Positions 46,118-58,152 of a stretch of 64,000 nucleotides of DNA are shown here, in pieces. A program made the position numbers and the translations under genes. Numbering within the stretch: position 1 is the stretch's first letter; each line of letters opens with the position of its first letter. Below the pieces are notes generated by a model, which saw nothing but the letters and a program-made list of their open reading frames with translations, searched no databases and had not been told where the DNA came from. Source of the stretch: Epiperipatus broadwayi (lineage: Eukaryota > Onychophora > Udeonychophora > Euonychophora > Peripatidae); assembly GCA_028023455.1 (NCBI GenBank), contig JAQFVV010006203.1, positions 10,884,876-10,948,875 of the forward strand, read 5' to 3'.

Positions 46118-46212
46118 ACTTTTTACAATATTTTTTTACAATCCAGATGGTTTTGATTGCCCCAGCAATCTTCTTCAGAACATCTGAGTTGTAAAAAAGC
46201 ATTGTAAAAAGT
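46118..46212. repeat. 32-bp inverted repeat hairpin (MITE-like)
   Basis: Arms 46118-46149 and 46181-46212 pair over 28 of 32 bases (outer part ACTTTTTACAAT/ATTGTAAAAAGT, inner part CAGATG/CATCTG) around a 31-base loop. It is probably a small non-autonomous element or a hairpin insertion. Confidence 0.7.
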
Positions 46213-46329
46213 AATAAAGAACATAAATGATACTAATATTATATGGATTTGACAATGCAATAAGAAAGATTAAGTTATAATTTAAAATATAATATGTTAT
46301 GATATTATTGTACTTAGTCACTGATTAAG

Positions 46330-46425
46330 CATGATTCAATGAAGTGGTAAAGTGGTTGCTCTAGTGCTCAGGGTCCATGGATTGTGATTCAGCTCTGCCA
46401 CTTTTAATGCTCAACTTCATGTGAA
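46330..46425 (+). repeat. tRNA-like SINE remnant
   Basis: AAGTGGTAAAGTGGTTGCTC resembles an A box and D arm. It is followed by GGTCCATGGATTGTGATTCA (B-box-like) and CTCTGCCACTTT. Related text (GATCCATGGATC..CTCTGCC) occurs near 28210-28255. It is probably a decayed tRNA-derived SINE family. Confidence 0.35.
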
Positions 46426-46817
46426 TTTTTGAGTAAGAAATCATTTGATTATCTTTACTGACTAACCAAAAGTGAATTAAATTACTCTCCATTGATTTTA
46501 TTACCAATTATTGATTATATTTTACATATTTTGAAATACATGTATTTTTAAATTGGGAAATTTGAATTAATCCCCTCTTGTAATTAATGATGCTTTATAC
46601 TTTTTTTGTTTGTTTTTTGAGGAAGAAAATGTTATAAATTATTCACTGTATGTACCTGAATAAATTTTCACAAGTTGATGTCATCTTATTTTATAGTTTT
46701 TATCAACAAAATTAAATAAAACATAAAAGTCTTAAAAAGTTTATAATTCTTTCAAGTTACCTTTTTTTTTTCGGTAGTAAAGTTTTGGCAAGGAAGAAAA
46801 CTTTCAAATTGTCTACA

Positions 46818-47170
46818 TCAGCGGTCGGCAACAGGTGAACCCTGACGTAATTTTAATGGTCGCAAAGAAATTCGGATATTATTTAAATTCACTAAGCTCA
46901 TTTAATAAAATTTTAAATAAAAAATAAATTTTGTTTATGCTTATTATTATATGTAAAATAGAAAAAGAACATTATATTGCTAATTGATTTGTTACAAAAT
47001 ACTACGGTGACTTGCAAAACATCTACCTCAAAGGCGTTTAATTAACCCCTACTCGGTCAGCGCATAGAAAAAATAACAAAATAAGAATAACGAATTCTGT
47101 ACAATTGATTAGGCATCAAATTTGACTACGGCACACCCTTGATAATTGGGTGAACGAAAACTCAAAAATT
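46818..47170. mobile_element. possible hAT-like MITE remnant
   Basis: CAGCGGTCGGCAACA resembles the terminal repeat of some hAT transposons (CAGNGGTCGGCAAC). TTTTAATGGTCGC and GGCACACCCTTGATAAT further in are also typical of such relics. A matching right end was not found, so the extent is a guess. Confidence 0.25.
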
Positions 47171-47518
47171 TTATTAAGAATTTTGAAGGAAAACACATCC
47201 ATAAAAATTATTGAAGAATGGAATATTATTCGTTATTAATCTTAAATAAAGATACAAATTAGAAAATTGCACAAATAAAACGTAACAAATACGTATTTAT
47301 TACATTCATTCGTTTTTATGAAATAAAATGAACATTATATTAACAAAAAACAAAATAAAACAATTCTTTAACAAATTACAAAATATATAAAATTATTAAT
47401 GAATATATATGTATATCATACTCAATGCTCTTATTAATTCGTACCTTTAAAAATTATATTAGTTGTCCACAATATTAAAAGATTGCCTACCATAGGTTTA
47501 CATTATGTATTTGTAATA

Positions 47519-47610
47519 CAGAGAGTGGCCTAGTGGTTAACATAGTTGCCTTCCAAGCAACTGGCCCGGGTTCGCGTCCCGGTTAACGCTTTGACATATA
47601 ATAATAAAAG
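47519..47610 (+). tRNA. tRNA-Gly(TCC)-like SINE head / pseudogene
   Basis: The A box is TGGCCTAGTGGTTA (47526-47539). The anticodon arm is GTTGC-CTTCCAA-GCAAC with anticodon TCC at 47552-47554. The T arm is CCGGG-TTCGCGT-CCCGG (47566-47582) and contains the B box. The acceptor strands (CAGAGAG and TTAACGC) do not pair, so it is not a working tRNA. It is followed by CTTTGACATATAATAATAAA, the same kind of tail as the fragment at 989-1071. Best read as a SINE with a tRNA-Gly head. Confidence 0.6.
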
Positions 47611-50600
47611 TAATATCACGTGACTTGCTTTTTTGATTATTATGTAGTTGTATAAATTATGACCAAAACATAAAAGTTAATGTGGACGAATGAAAATAAT
47701 AATTAAAATAATTTTTATGGGGGAGGGGAATTGAGTAATATTTACAAAAAAAAAAACAGATTTTAAATTAATTTATATATTTTAATTATTTTAAAATCGG
47801 TAAAAGCCAAGATGTTTTTAATATTGTTTTTTTTATTATTTAATAGCTGAACTAAGCCTTATTTTAATTGTTTGGGAATAAAAGCAGTTTAATGCTACAG
47901 GAAAAGTTATCAGTTGAATGATTTCATCTTATTCATATATTATTACAAATTATTCTTGATTTTTTTTATTTATAATTTAAGCATACATTCACTACTTATT
48001 ATTTTTTAAAGTTATATATATATGAATCTACTTTTAAGAAAAGAAAATGTTATAGCAATTGCTAATAAATACTATAGATTGTTTGTCTTTTTTTTAATAA
48101 TTTTATGCTTGTTTGATTTTCTCAACCTTAAAAATTGATTATTAAGTGCCTTTTTTTTAAAATGGTGGATAAACTATCTATCTACATTTTACTTATATAA
48201 ACTATCTTGAGGTTATACCTAATTCAATGTCTCTATTTCATGTTATTCAAATTCTTCAAAGGATTAGAAATTGAAAATCATAAATTATTATTTTATAATT
48301 ATTACTTATTTAGATAGTTTTGAACCAAATCAAAGTTTAATTTTCTTTGGTTTCCTTCAATTATGGTTATACAGGCATAGTTTATTAAACATCAGGGCGT
48401 GGGGAATAAAAAAAAAAAGTGCACACACATTATATATCCCTAGAGTTGCAGGTCTGAGGGCAAAATAATAATATTATTGATAACATCTAATTGAAAACAA
48501 GGAATATTACTGATCTATTCTAAAAAAAATGTTAAAAATTATTAATGATATTTTTTTCAGATTTTGATAAAATTATAATAATTTACCAAGATATATAATG
48601 ATTTTTGCCTTTTGTTCTAGTAGATCATTAATTATATAATTATAATTTAAAAGATCTTTTACTTTGTTTATGTTCAATAGACAAATAAGACTGTCTTTCT
48701 TAGGTCATAGAAATTATATAAAGTAATTTTTTAAAATATTTTTTTAGCTTTGAAAACACAATAATTTGATTATAAATTTAATTCCACAAGAAATTGTTTC
48801 AAAATATGAAAATTTATGACTAACAAATATGAAATTTATTTATCTATGAGTAAACAACTTTTTTTTTAAAAAAGTAGTTATTTCAAAATCCTTACTTTTC
48901 ACAAAACTAATTTTTTATGTAGCATTTTCCAAATCTATCAATTCAATTTCTATCATAAATTTTCTATAAAAGTAATACAGTTTTAAAAATGCATTTGAAA
49001 ATTTGATACCTCTAACATTATTGTAGTTAATTCATTTAATTTTTCTTAAATGCTGATGTCTTTAAGCATGAGGCCCAGGGCAAGTCTGTTATCTGATGCT
49101 AAGGATAGTGCCGCATACTAATGCATATATATTGTATAAGTTTAATTTATTGTTTCATGTTTTTTTAGCATGCTTTTATTCACAAGAATTATCTAACAAT
49201 AACTATTAGATGATTATAATTATTTTTCTTTATACTTCATACAATTCTCAATATAGATTTTATATTTAATGAAGTACAAATATGTTAATGACATCTTTAC
49301 ATAAGCATTAATAAATTCCATTTTTTCATTCATTTTTTTATTTATTTATATTGAAACAATATATTTCTTGAATTTTAAAATTAATATATTTTTCTATACT
49401 TAAAACATGTTTATAAGCACTGGAAAAAAGTAAGAGCCATTAGCATTGTTTCCCAATGTTTATATGTTTGAATTAAGGCAGCAGATATGTTAATTGTAAA
49501 ATTCTAGAAATATATATATATATATTTAACTTTTAAATAATTTATTAGATTAGCAGTTTCATTAATTTGTGATATAGAATTACCTTTCTTATTATTTGAT
49601 ACTATTTCTATTGCAGTTAATTGAATTTTTCATTTCATAGTTTGTAAGTTGTCATTTTTTATTGTTCATTAGTGTTTTTATATACACATGGTTTCTGTAA
49701 TTTATATAAATATATTTTCTCAGAATATTGTTTAATTATATAGTAACATGAGGTAAATTTTTCAGTGCTAGGTATTATTCTATTACCACAAGAATGTTTG
49801 TGAAATTTTAAATATATATTTGATATTTTTATTAAAATTTTGCTATTAAATTTTTTCAATACTACGAACAGTTAGTTGTATTTGTAAAATATATTAGTAT
49901 TTTAAAGGTGTATGATTTTTGATATTTACAAAATCAGAAATATTGGTTTCAACTTTATTAAAGATAAACTGCCTTTTTTTCTTTTAGTTATTTAGTTAAA
50001 AAAATATAATTTGGAGATCAGCTGCTCAACAAAGTTATTTTGTATATCGATAGTTTAGTTGCAGTACAATATAGTTTACCAGAAAATTTAACATAAAAAA
50101 TATCAACTATAAAGTCAAAATCTCTAAGGACTAAAGATTGAATTATAATTGCTACAAAAGGAATTACATTAATTATGCCAAATTTTTTTACCATCATTCA
50201 AATGTGTCATGTACACTTGGGCAAATGGAAAGTAGGAAATTAAATTTGAAACAGTTTACTTTCTTTTGGTATAAATGGAATATTTTCAGATGTTTAATAC
50301 GCCTTTAAAATACTAATATTTTTTTATGATTAACCATGTATGTGTGTGTAAATATAAATAAATAACTGTTGAAAGAAAATATTAATGTTATTACTATGTT
50401 GTGTTTTTCATTAAAATATATATTAATTTATTTTTGCTAATAAATTATCAGCACTTTTTTTGTTTTTGTATATCTTGTTATTCAGTTATAAAAATGGAAA
50501 TATTATGTCTAGTTGATTTCTGACGATCATGTGAATAACATTCTAACTATACATTAAATTTACAACATAGTTTTATGATTGCTTTCCCCCTGAAAATGTA

Positions 50601-51180
50601 TATAAAATTGCTAGGAATAAAATTGTTTTATTATTATCCTGAAATTGTATTGAAAATTATTTTTTAAAAAAAGTCCTGTAATATGAAAGGAAAATTTGCG
50701 AATTTATTGTAAAATATCAATTATATATTTTTTTCTCCTTAATAATTAAGAATTTGCAAGTGGAAATTATTATTTTTGAAAGATTAAAATTTCTATTATC
50801 CTAAAATGTATAAAGATAGCTTAATTAAACTATTCCGGTTTTTTTTTTTTTAATTTCAAGCTGAAAAATATGGCAGCCATTGTTTTGTTATTATGATTTT
50901 AAGTAAAAAATAAAATATTGTTAAATTTAAAAAGTTAGGGAGTCTAATTTATTAAATTTGCTTCTAATTTTGACAGACGTCTTATAAGTGCAAATATTTA
51001 ACTGCAAATCATGCAAGATTTAGCTTTAATCAATAGGATTTTCATTTTTTAAAAAAATAAAAACAATTTAACTGAATTAGTTTCATTAATTCTTTTTTAT
51101 TAAAAAAAATATTTGAGGATTATATGCCATACAGTGCCTCTCATAGTTTTTATTGTTTCCTTTCAAGATATTCATTACAA
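47611..51180. other. AT-rich intergenic stretch, nothing recognised
   Basis: The stretch is dominated by A and T runs. The short open frames look like chance. No exon, RNA gene or known repeat is supported. Confidence 0.6.
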
Positions 51181-51285
51181 GCAGTGATGTGATGTATTAT
51201 GGCTTCTCCTTAAACGAAGTCAGGAATCTCTCAGCAACTATACCCAGAGAAACCTGTTAGCCACTTTACCTTCCATTCCCCACTC

Positions 51286-54200
51286 TTAAGTTTTTCCATA
51301 TTCTGCTCCATCCCATTTCAACAACATAATCTTTGTCAACTCTATGACCTTTATATCTAAATTCCCCTTATCTTTTCCCAAACCCAGCATAAAAAACAAT
51401 AATACACTTTCTGTATAATCACATTTTTCATATTTATTCCATAACTTCATCATTTGTACTTTTTCTGTTTTCAAACATTTACATTCAATTAACAGATGCC
51501 TAATATTTTCTATTTCTTCCTTACACAATTTACAGACCAAATCACCCATATTTTTCCATTTACATGTATATTCTCTTGTTGCTAAAGATCCCATTCAAGC
51601 CTTAAACAATAAATTACTTTCCTTACTATTATCATACATTAACTTGCACTTAATGTTCTGTTTACTTCTATTTATATATAAATTCTTTTTACTCTCCATA
51701 CTAGTTCTCCATCTCTCTAACTCCTATTCTTTATTAATGAATCTATTCTTTTATCACATTTTTTACCACTATAACACTCAACAATCATCCTAACACAATC
51801 ATCCCATCTTTTGTACAAATATGCTGATATAAATTCTTTATCCAAATCTTTTGCATACCGCATTATCTTTCTCACCCATCTTGTTGCCTGCCCTTTACTC
51901 GTAACCCAATTACATAACGATTTTGCATATTCTTTTATTATCCATAAACTGCAATCTAACAAACATTTTCATTTTACTTTTTGAATCTCTCATATAAAAA
52001 CTTCACCATCCTATTTCCCCTTGAATTGCCTCACTTGCTGTCCATACATCTGCATCCAATGCATGTCTTCCTACTTTCCTTTGTACTTTTTCTAAGTAAT
52101 CTAATACCCCTTTACTAACACATAACAGATCTTTACCACATGTTAACCCTGCTACAACTCCCATATAATTCTAGCTACATCATATTATATGAAAACACTG
52201 CTAATTTCTTTATCAATCCCTTTCTTTTCTTTGCTTCATTTATCAATTTTTTCTCCCATTCATCCCAACAATTTTTCTGATTACTTAAGATAATTCCCAA
52301 GTAACTATATCTATTCACCACACTTAACTTTATATCTCCCAATAAAAATTCTACATCTTCTCTTTCCCCAGTATTAATCATCGTTATATTTGATTTTTCT
52401 TCACTAAATTTAATCCCCATCTCTTTACCCACCCTTGCACATGTCCTCAGCATAACTTCCATATCTTCTCTTTTTTCTGCACACAAAAAGATATCCACAA
52501 AAAAAAGACCCGACAAAGTATATACTCCCTTGCCACCTATTAACGGTATCTCTATCCCTCTTCCTAATCTTTCTATTGCTCTTTCCATTTTACTCAAGTA
52601 CAACAAAATAGGTAACATAGGACATCCTTGCCTTAGTCCACCCCATTTTTAACTTTAACTGATTCTATATTCCCTAATTGATATGTATAGTAATTATTTT
52701 CATATAATTTCTTAATAATATCCACAAAGCTTCACCCATTCCCAAATTTGCTAAACTTAGCCATAATTTATTTCTATTTACTCTATCATATGCTTTCTCT
52801 ATATCTATAAAACTCATATATAACTGACTACCTGAATTTCTACTCATATCCATAAGTTGTGTAACTACAAATAAACTATCTCCTATACACCTATCTGATC
52901 TAAAACTTTCTTGCATTTCCCCCACTACATTATTTCCTTCCATCCATTTTACAACTCTTCCAGCCACCGTATATGAGAAAATTTTATATAAAACATATTA
53001 TCATATTGGTCTATAATTATTTAACTTTCTATGATCCTTACCCTTTCCTTTAAATAATAATCTTACTCTTGTATTACTCCAACTACTCAAAGAACTATTC
53101 TGTGCCATCTTATTAAAACAGGATAATAACTTTACTTTTGCCCTATACCCTAAATTCATTACCATCTCTGCTGCCCATCCATCTAAATATCTTGCCTTTC
53201 CATTTTTCATTTTTTTCTCTACCTCATTCAGTTCATTTTTTGTAAACCTAATATTCTCATTACTATATGCTTTCATATTTTCTATCACTATCCTTCACAT
53301 CTAACATCTTTTCTATATCCATTGCATATCTATTTAAGATTCTCTGTTTTTTCTAGTGCTACACTTTATTCCTGCATCATCTAGTAATACTATTTCTCTC
53401 TTCTCTACATTTTTTCTTTTAATGTAATTCCAAATTTTTTTACTCCCATCTCTTCCACTTTTATTAATATCCTCCAACAATTTATTATTCAATTTCATTC
53501 TCTATAATTATCTATTTTAGCCAACTTTTTTTTTTTAGGTACTTTTCCCATTTAGCATTAATATTTTTTTCACTTTCCTTGTTTTTAATAGCACATTTAT
53601 ATTCTTTGCATGCTTTTCTCTCTTTTACACTTTTTGCTAACTCTCCCTTTTCTATTACTTTTATTCTTCTGAATATTCTCACCTAAAACCCTATTTGTCA
53701 CTTTTTTTATTTCATTACACCAGACCTTATACTCATCCCCAACTAACTCTTCCATGATTTCTTACAACTTGTATTTTATACTCTTCAAATTTATTCCTAT
53801 CATTCATTCTCCATCCACATCTTTCACTATTATTTCTACTTTTATTTCTATTCTCCCTCACATTACTAACCATTTCAATTATAATGAAGTTATGATCACT
53901 AGTACATACTTTCTCTTCTTTATCATAACACCTTAATTTTCCGTACTTTATTCATTCACTCTTTCTCTACCAATACATAATCTATTGTGTGAAATATATT
54001 ATTTCTAGACCATGTGTGTTGTTCCTCATAAATATTTGATAAATTTCTAATACTCAAATTTACTGTCTGATAAAATTTCTTCAAAATCTGTCCATTTTTA
54101 TTATCTACATCATCAATTTCTTCAATATGTCCATTCATATCCCCTATAACCATTATTTTCTTCCCATTTTCTTTAAAACTTTGTATATCCTTAACTAGTC

Positions 54201-54641
54201 ATTCATATATGCTGCTGTTCCACTCCATTATAATTTGACTATGTTCATGGCTATATAAACTAGCTACCATCCATTCTTGTCTACCCAACCTTATTTCAAA
54301 TCACAAATGTTCTTGACATTTAACAATATTTAAATATTTTTTTGATATAACATCTATACCACCACCCCTTTTTTCTTTTCTATTTATACCCTACCATACT
54401 AAATGTTCCACTTTTCTGGTCTCCTACCACCTTGCATATTCAAGTACTCAATTTTAACAATTTTTTCTTTCCTAACTATTCTTTTATAAATTCTTTTAAT
54501 ACTTTCTTCTCCATTACATTTATAAATAACTTTCTTGCCATTAATTTTACAGACCCATTTCTTCTTCTTATCTATACTTACATCTAAATCAAATTTCTTT
54601 TGTTTATTTCTTACATTCCATCCATTCTTCTTTTTGATAAT
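51286..54641 (-). pseudogene. CR1-like LINE ORF2 (endonuclease-RT), dead
   Basis: In coding order: an N-terminal Lys-rich lead (54641-54400); an APE-type endonuclease segment with GDMNGH and HTWSRNNIFHTIDYVL (54153-53956); an RT part with NGKARYLDGWAAEMV and LFKGKGKDHRKLNNYRPI (53288-53001); RT with SFIDIEKAYDRVNRNKLW (52967-52674); and the catalytic region at 52618-52175. In the last, the expected FADD box reads FFVDIF, so the second catalytic Asp is lost. The C-terminus at 51594-51286 holds CKLCKEEIENIRHLLIEC (a CxxC..H..C knuckle). At least four frameshifts or stops separate these blocks. It is a molecular fossil with no likely activity. Confidence 0.88.
54631..54641. repeat. target-site duplication, left (F360 element)
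   Basis: TTTTTGATAAT is repeated exactly at 58153-58163. It marks the point where the F360 element entered the LINE. Confidence 0.75.
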
Positions 54642-55150
54642 AAATAATATTTTAATTTGTGAAGCGCAGATAGTTGAAAATTGAAATAAATTGAGATACT
54701 GCAGAATCTCACTGCACTCGTTAAAATACTTATACGACAGCCAATCAGAATGTCATGATAGCCATCTAAACGACAATCAAATTTAAACACAGATTTTACA
54801 AGAAAAGAACAGCCACCCTTATCTCAACTTTTATTTCGATATATCTAAGCCAGTCATAAGTATTTAGATTTGAAAGTTCGAAGCTTTAAATATCTTCACA
54901 AATAACTCACTGAGTCTAAATCATAAACATACAATGCAAAATCCTACGATTTACTACATAGCAGTTTTTAGAATACATAACAAGCAGTAAAGTATGTAAA
55001 TAATATTTTAATTTGCGAAGTGCAGATAGTTTAAAATTGAAATAAATTGAGATACTGCAAAATCTCACTGTACTCGTTAAAATACGTATATGACAGCCAA
55101 TCAGAATGTCATGATAGCCATCTAAACAACAGTTAAATCTAAACACAACA

Positions 55151-57223
55151 GAGAATTGAGTGGCCCTTTATTAGCAACAGAGTAATTTTTAGCTTTAAAA
55201 AAGAAATTAGTGCAAAGTCCAACAATTGTAGAAGACGTTGATTCGAAGATTCTGGCTAGAATTCTCTTGATAAAATTACATCACCTTATCACTACTAGAA
55301 TTTCTTCTGCCCACCATGCCATTAAGGGTAGACGTGCAGTAAATGCTGCCTTAAAAATTCATGAGGCTATTAAATATGCAAGGGATTGGAACTTAACCCA
55401 ATATTATGCTATCCAAATAGATTTTAAGGCTGCTTTTGATCTGGTCTATTAGTCATATTTGATTCAGTCCCTACGTCTTTTAATCCCAGATCACATATGG
55501 TTGGTGAATGCAGTTGAAAACTATATTAAAAATAATACAATCTTTCTTAAAAACTTTATGAGAAGATCTGATTTTTTTATCCCTAAGAGGCATTCCACAG
55601 GGTTCTCCCCTTGCGGCTCTTCTGTTTGCAGTTTATATAGACCCTCTCATTCGTAATATTGAGAATCTCGTACCCAGCCTTTGTCTTCCGCACTTGGGAT
55701 TGCAGGTATTCATTGATGATATTTCAAAACAGCTATAATATCCAAGTTGTGATGAATATCTTAGAAAATTTTCAGGCTGAGACTGGCTCAATTATTCAAC
55801 CAATCAAGTCTGCAATCTGGCAGTTAGCTACAGGTAAAAAATGCCATCTAACTTTATGGCTCTCCCATCTGCTTTCTTGGGCCTACCATTATATATGTCC
55901 AAGACTAAAATGAACACTTGAATAAATTAATTATTAAAAAAATTGAAGATAAAATAAGTAATTTCTCATCACTTAAATTATATGAAATTACAAGAGCGTT
56001 AATTTTTAATTCCATTGTTTGGGGGATTTTGGCTTACTATGCACCCTGGGTAGCCCTACATAACAAAACAATACTCAGAATAAACCAGATTGCAAAGAAA
56101 TATGTTGGGTAGAGCTTCAAGATGGATCTCAATATCAACCTTGCAGATGCCAAAAGAAAAAGGAGGTCTTGGCCTGATTGATCCAGGGCTATACTTATCC
56201 TACATCAAGGCAAGTACATATATTAACTTAATTAATAGTCAATTTCTTTGGCCTTCTGTTGATCTTGCCGGCGCCTTTAACGAAATAGGAAGTAAAGGAA
56301 GATCTTTTATAGCTGATCTGTTTATTGCTTATAGGGATCTACAGGATGATATGAAGGTGTCCAGTTTGGAAAATATTAAATATAAAGACTTAAGTAATCA
56401 TTTTAAAAGTCATGGCAATGCATGGTTGAATATACCAATGAAAAATGTGTTGAAATGGTTCAACTCTATATACGCACCCCAATCCTACTTGAAATTTGTC
56501 TTCAAATTAGTGAATGGCTTGTTTCCAACAACTAAGGTTCTAAATGATAGACTACATATGAATTTAGACACAGTCTGCTCGCTGTGCAAATCTGGTAATG
56601 AGACTTTTCAGCATCTATTTGAAGAATGTTCGGCATTTAGGCAGATAAGAGCTAAAGTGTTCCACAGGCCAAACATAAACTTAAAACTTTTGCTTAGTCA
56701 ATACATTGAGAAATTTAACCCTCACAATGCAATGGTGATGGTGCATACCCTTAAGACAATATGGTATATACAATGTACTATGATATTTGACAACAAGAAA
56801 TTCAACTGGCTGAAAACACTATAGCGATTGGGAAACTCATTTCAGTCAATGTCTGAGATACTTGCCAAGGAAGACGATGAATGGAATCTGGGGTGGTCCT
56901 GGAATAACTGTGAGATTCTTGAATGAAGGTTTAATTCTTATGTGTGGCTTATTCCTTGGGCCAATTAATCATTTTGTTACATGCTTTGCTCATTTGAGTT
57001 GCATGTCTTAGAATCTCCTTCTGGTACAGTGATACAAGTCAATCTCCTTGTGTTTAGGGTAACTAATTAATTGCCTGCAGACTTTTTGTCTTAATAATGG
57101 AATATATCAAATTCTTTGTGTTTTGGTGTACAAAAGTGTAAAATATTTATCATTTGTTTAATTACTTGTATAAATTGTAAATATTTATTGTGTTAATAAA
57201 AGTTTTTTTATTTAAAAAAAAAA
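55151..57223 (+). mobile_element. L1/Tx1-like LINE inserted in F360
   Basis: A 5'-truncated LINE interrupts the F360 unit between AAACACAACA and GATTTTACG. It encodes the later part of RT and the C-terminus, ends with AATAAA (57195-57200) and a run of about 10 As, and is related to the fragment at 33347-34035. It is the innermost and therefore the youngest of the three nested elements. Confidence 0.85.
55210..56824 (+). pseudogene. L1/Tx1-like LINE ORF2 fragment
   Basis: The frames read in order: RT palm with KILARILLIKLHHLI, KGRRAVNAALKIHEAI and AIQIDFKAAFDLVY then a stop (55210-55452); a following RT block (55459-55656); the YADD-region block, with the catalytic motif not recognisable (55659-55913); a thumb-like block (55918-56112); and a 244-residue C-terminal frame (56090-56824) with EKGGLGLIDPGLYLSYIKAS, LKFVFKLVNGLFPTTKV and CSLCKSGNETFQHLFEEC. 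The GGLGLIDP and late zinc-knuckle text is typical of the L1/Tx1 group. Several stops and frameshifts make it inactive, but the last 244 codons are still open. Confidence 0.85.
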
Positions 57224-57317
57224 GATTTTACGAAAAAAGGGCAACCACCCTTATCTCAACTCAGATATATAGAAAGAAAAGTTGAGATAAAGGTGGCTGC
57301 CCTTTTCTCATAAAATC
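57224..57317. repeat. 38-bp palindrome at F360 orientation switch
   Basis: Arm 57224-57261 (GATTTTACG..TATCTCAACT) is the reverse complement of 57280-57317 (AGTTGAGATA..TAAAATC) with a few mismatches and an 18-base loop. It marks where the F360 unit flips from minus to plus orientation, and would fold as a hairpin in RNA or single-stranded DNA. Confidence 0.85.
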
Positions 57318-58152
57318 TTTGTTGTGTGTTTAGATTTGATTGTCATTTAGATGGCTATCATGACATTCTGATTGGCTGTCATATACATATTTTAATGAGT
57401 GCAGTGAGATTCTGCAGTATCTCAATTTATTTCAATTTTCAACTATCTGTGCTTCGCAAATTAAAATATTATTTACATACTTTACTGCTTGTTATGTATT
57501 CTAAAAATTGCTACGTAGTAAATCATAGGATTTCGTGTTGTATGTTTATGATTTAGACTCAGTGAGTTATTTGTGAAGATATTTAAAGCTTCAAACTTTC
57601 AAATCTAAATACTTATGACTGGTTTAGATATATAGAAAGAAAAGTTGAGATAAGGGTGGCTGCCCTTTTCTCGTAAAATCTTTGTTGTGTGTTTAGATTT
57701 GATTGTCATTTAGATGGTTATCATGACATTCTGATTGGCTGTTGTATACGTATTTTAACGAGTGCAATGATATTCTGCAGTATCTCAATTTATTTCAATT
57801 TTCGACTATCTGCGCTTCACAAATTAAAATATTATTTACATACTTTACTGCTTGTTATATATTCTAAAAACTGCTACGTAGTAAATCATAGGATTTTACG
57901 TATGTTTATGATTTAGACTCAGTGAGTAATTTGTGAAGATATTTAAATCTTCAAACTTTCAAATCTAAATAATTACGACTGGCTTAGATCTATAGAAAGA
58001 AAAGTTGAGATAAGGGTGGCTGCCTTTTTCTCATAAAATCTTTGTTGTGCGTTTAGATTTGATTGTCGTTTAGATGGCTATCATGACATTCTGGTTGGCT
58101 GTCGTATACGTATTTTAACAAGTGCAGTGAGATTCTGCCGTATCTCAATTTA

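Larger units (their letters stand above)
54642..58152. mobile_element. F360 foldback element with tandem subrepeats
   Basis: The left part (54642-55150) consists of about 1.4 units of a ~356-bp repeat in minus orientation. The right part (57224-58152) has the same unit in plus orientation with periods of 363 and 360 bp, after a short remnant of minus orientation that ends in a palindrome at 57224-57317. The left end carries about 46 bases (to AAATAATATTTTAATTTG) that the right end lacks. The element is bounded by an 11-bp target duplication inside a LINE. No ORF belongs to it. The one-sided tail and the inverted/direct units match the R454 layout. No hammerhead motif was found in this unit. 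Confidence 0.8.

Noticed and set aside
47519-47590. Functional tRNA-Gly gene
   Set aside because: The anticodon and T arms are good, but the seven-base acceptor strands do not pair and a SINE-like tail follows.
54916-57916. Repeated small proteins (FRFDCHLDGYHDILIGC and variants) as a gene family
   Set aside because: The frames come from the F360 tandem unit read in both orientations. They vary as repeats do and have no start context or domain.
54642-58152. Hammerhead ribozyme in the F360 unit
   Set aside because: I read both strands of the unit for CTGANGA followed by GAAA and a UH cleavage site. CTGATTGG and CACTGAGTC occur but lack the core and the pairing arms.
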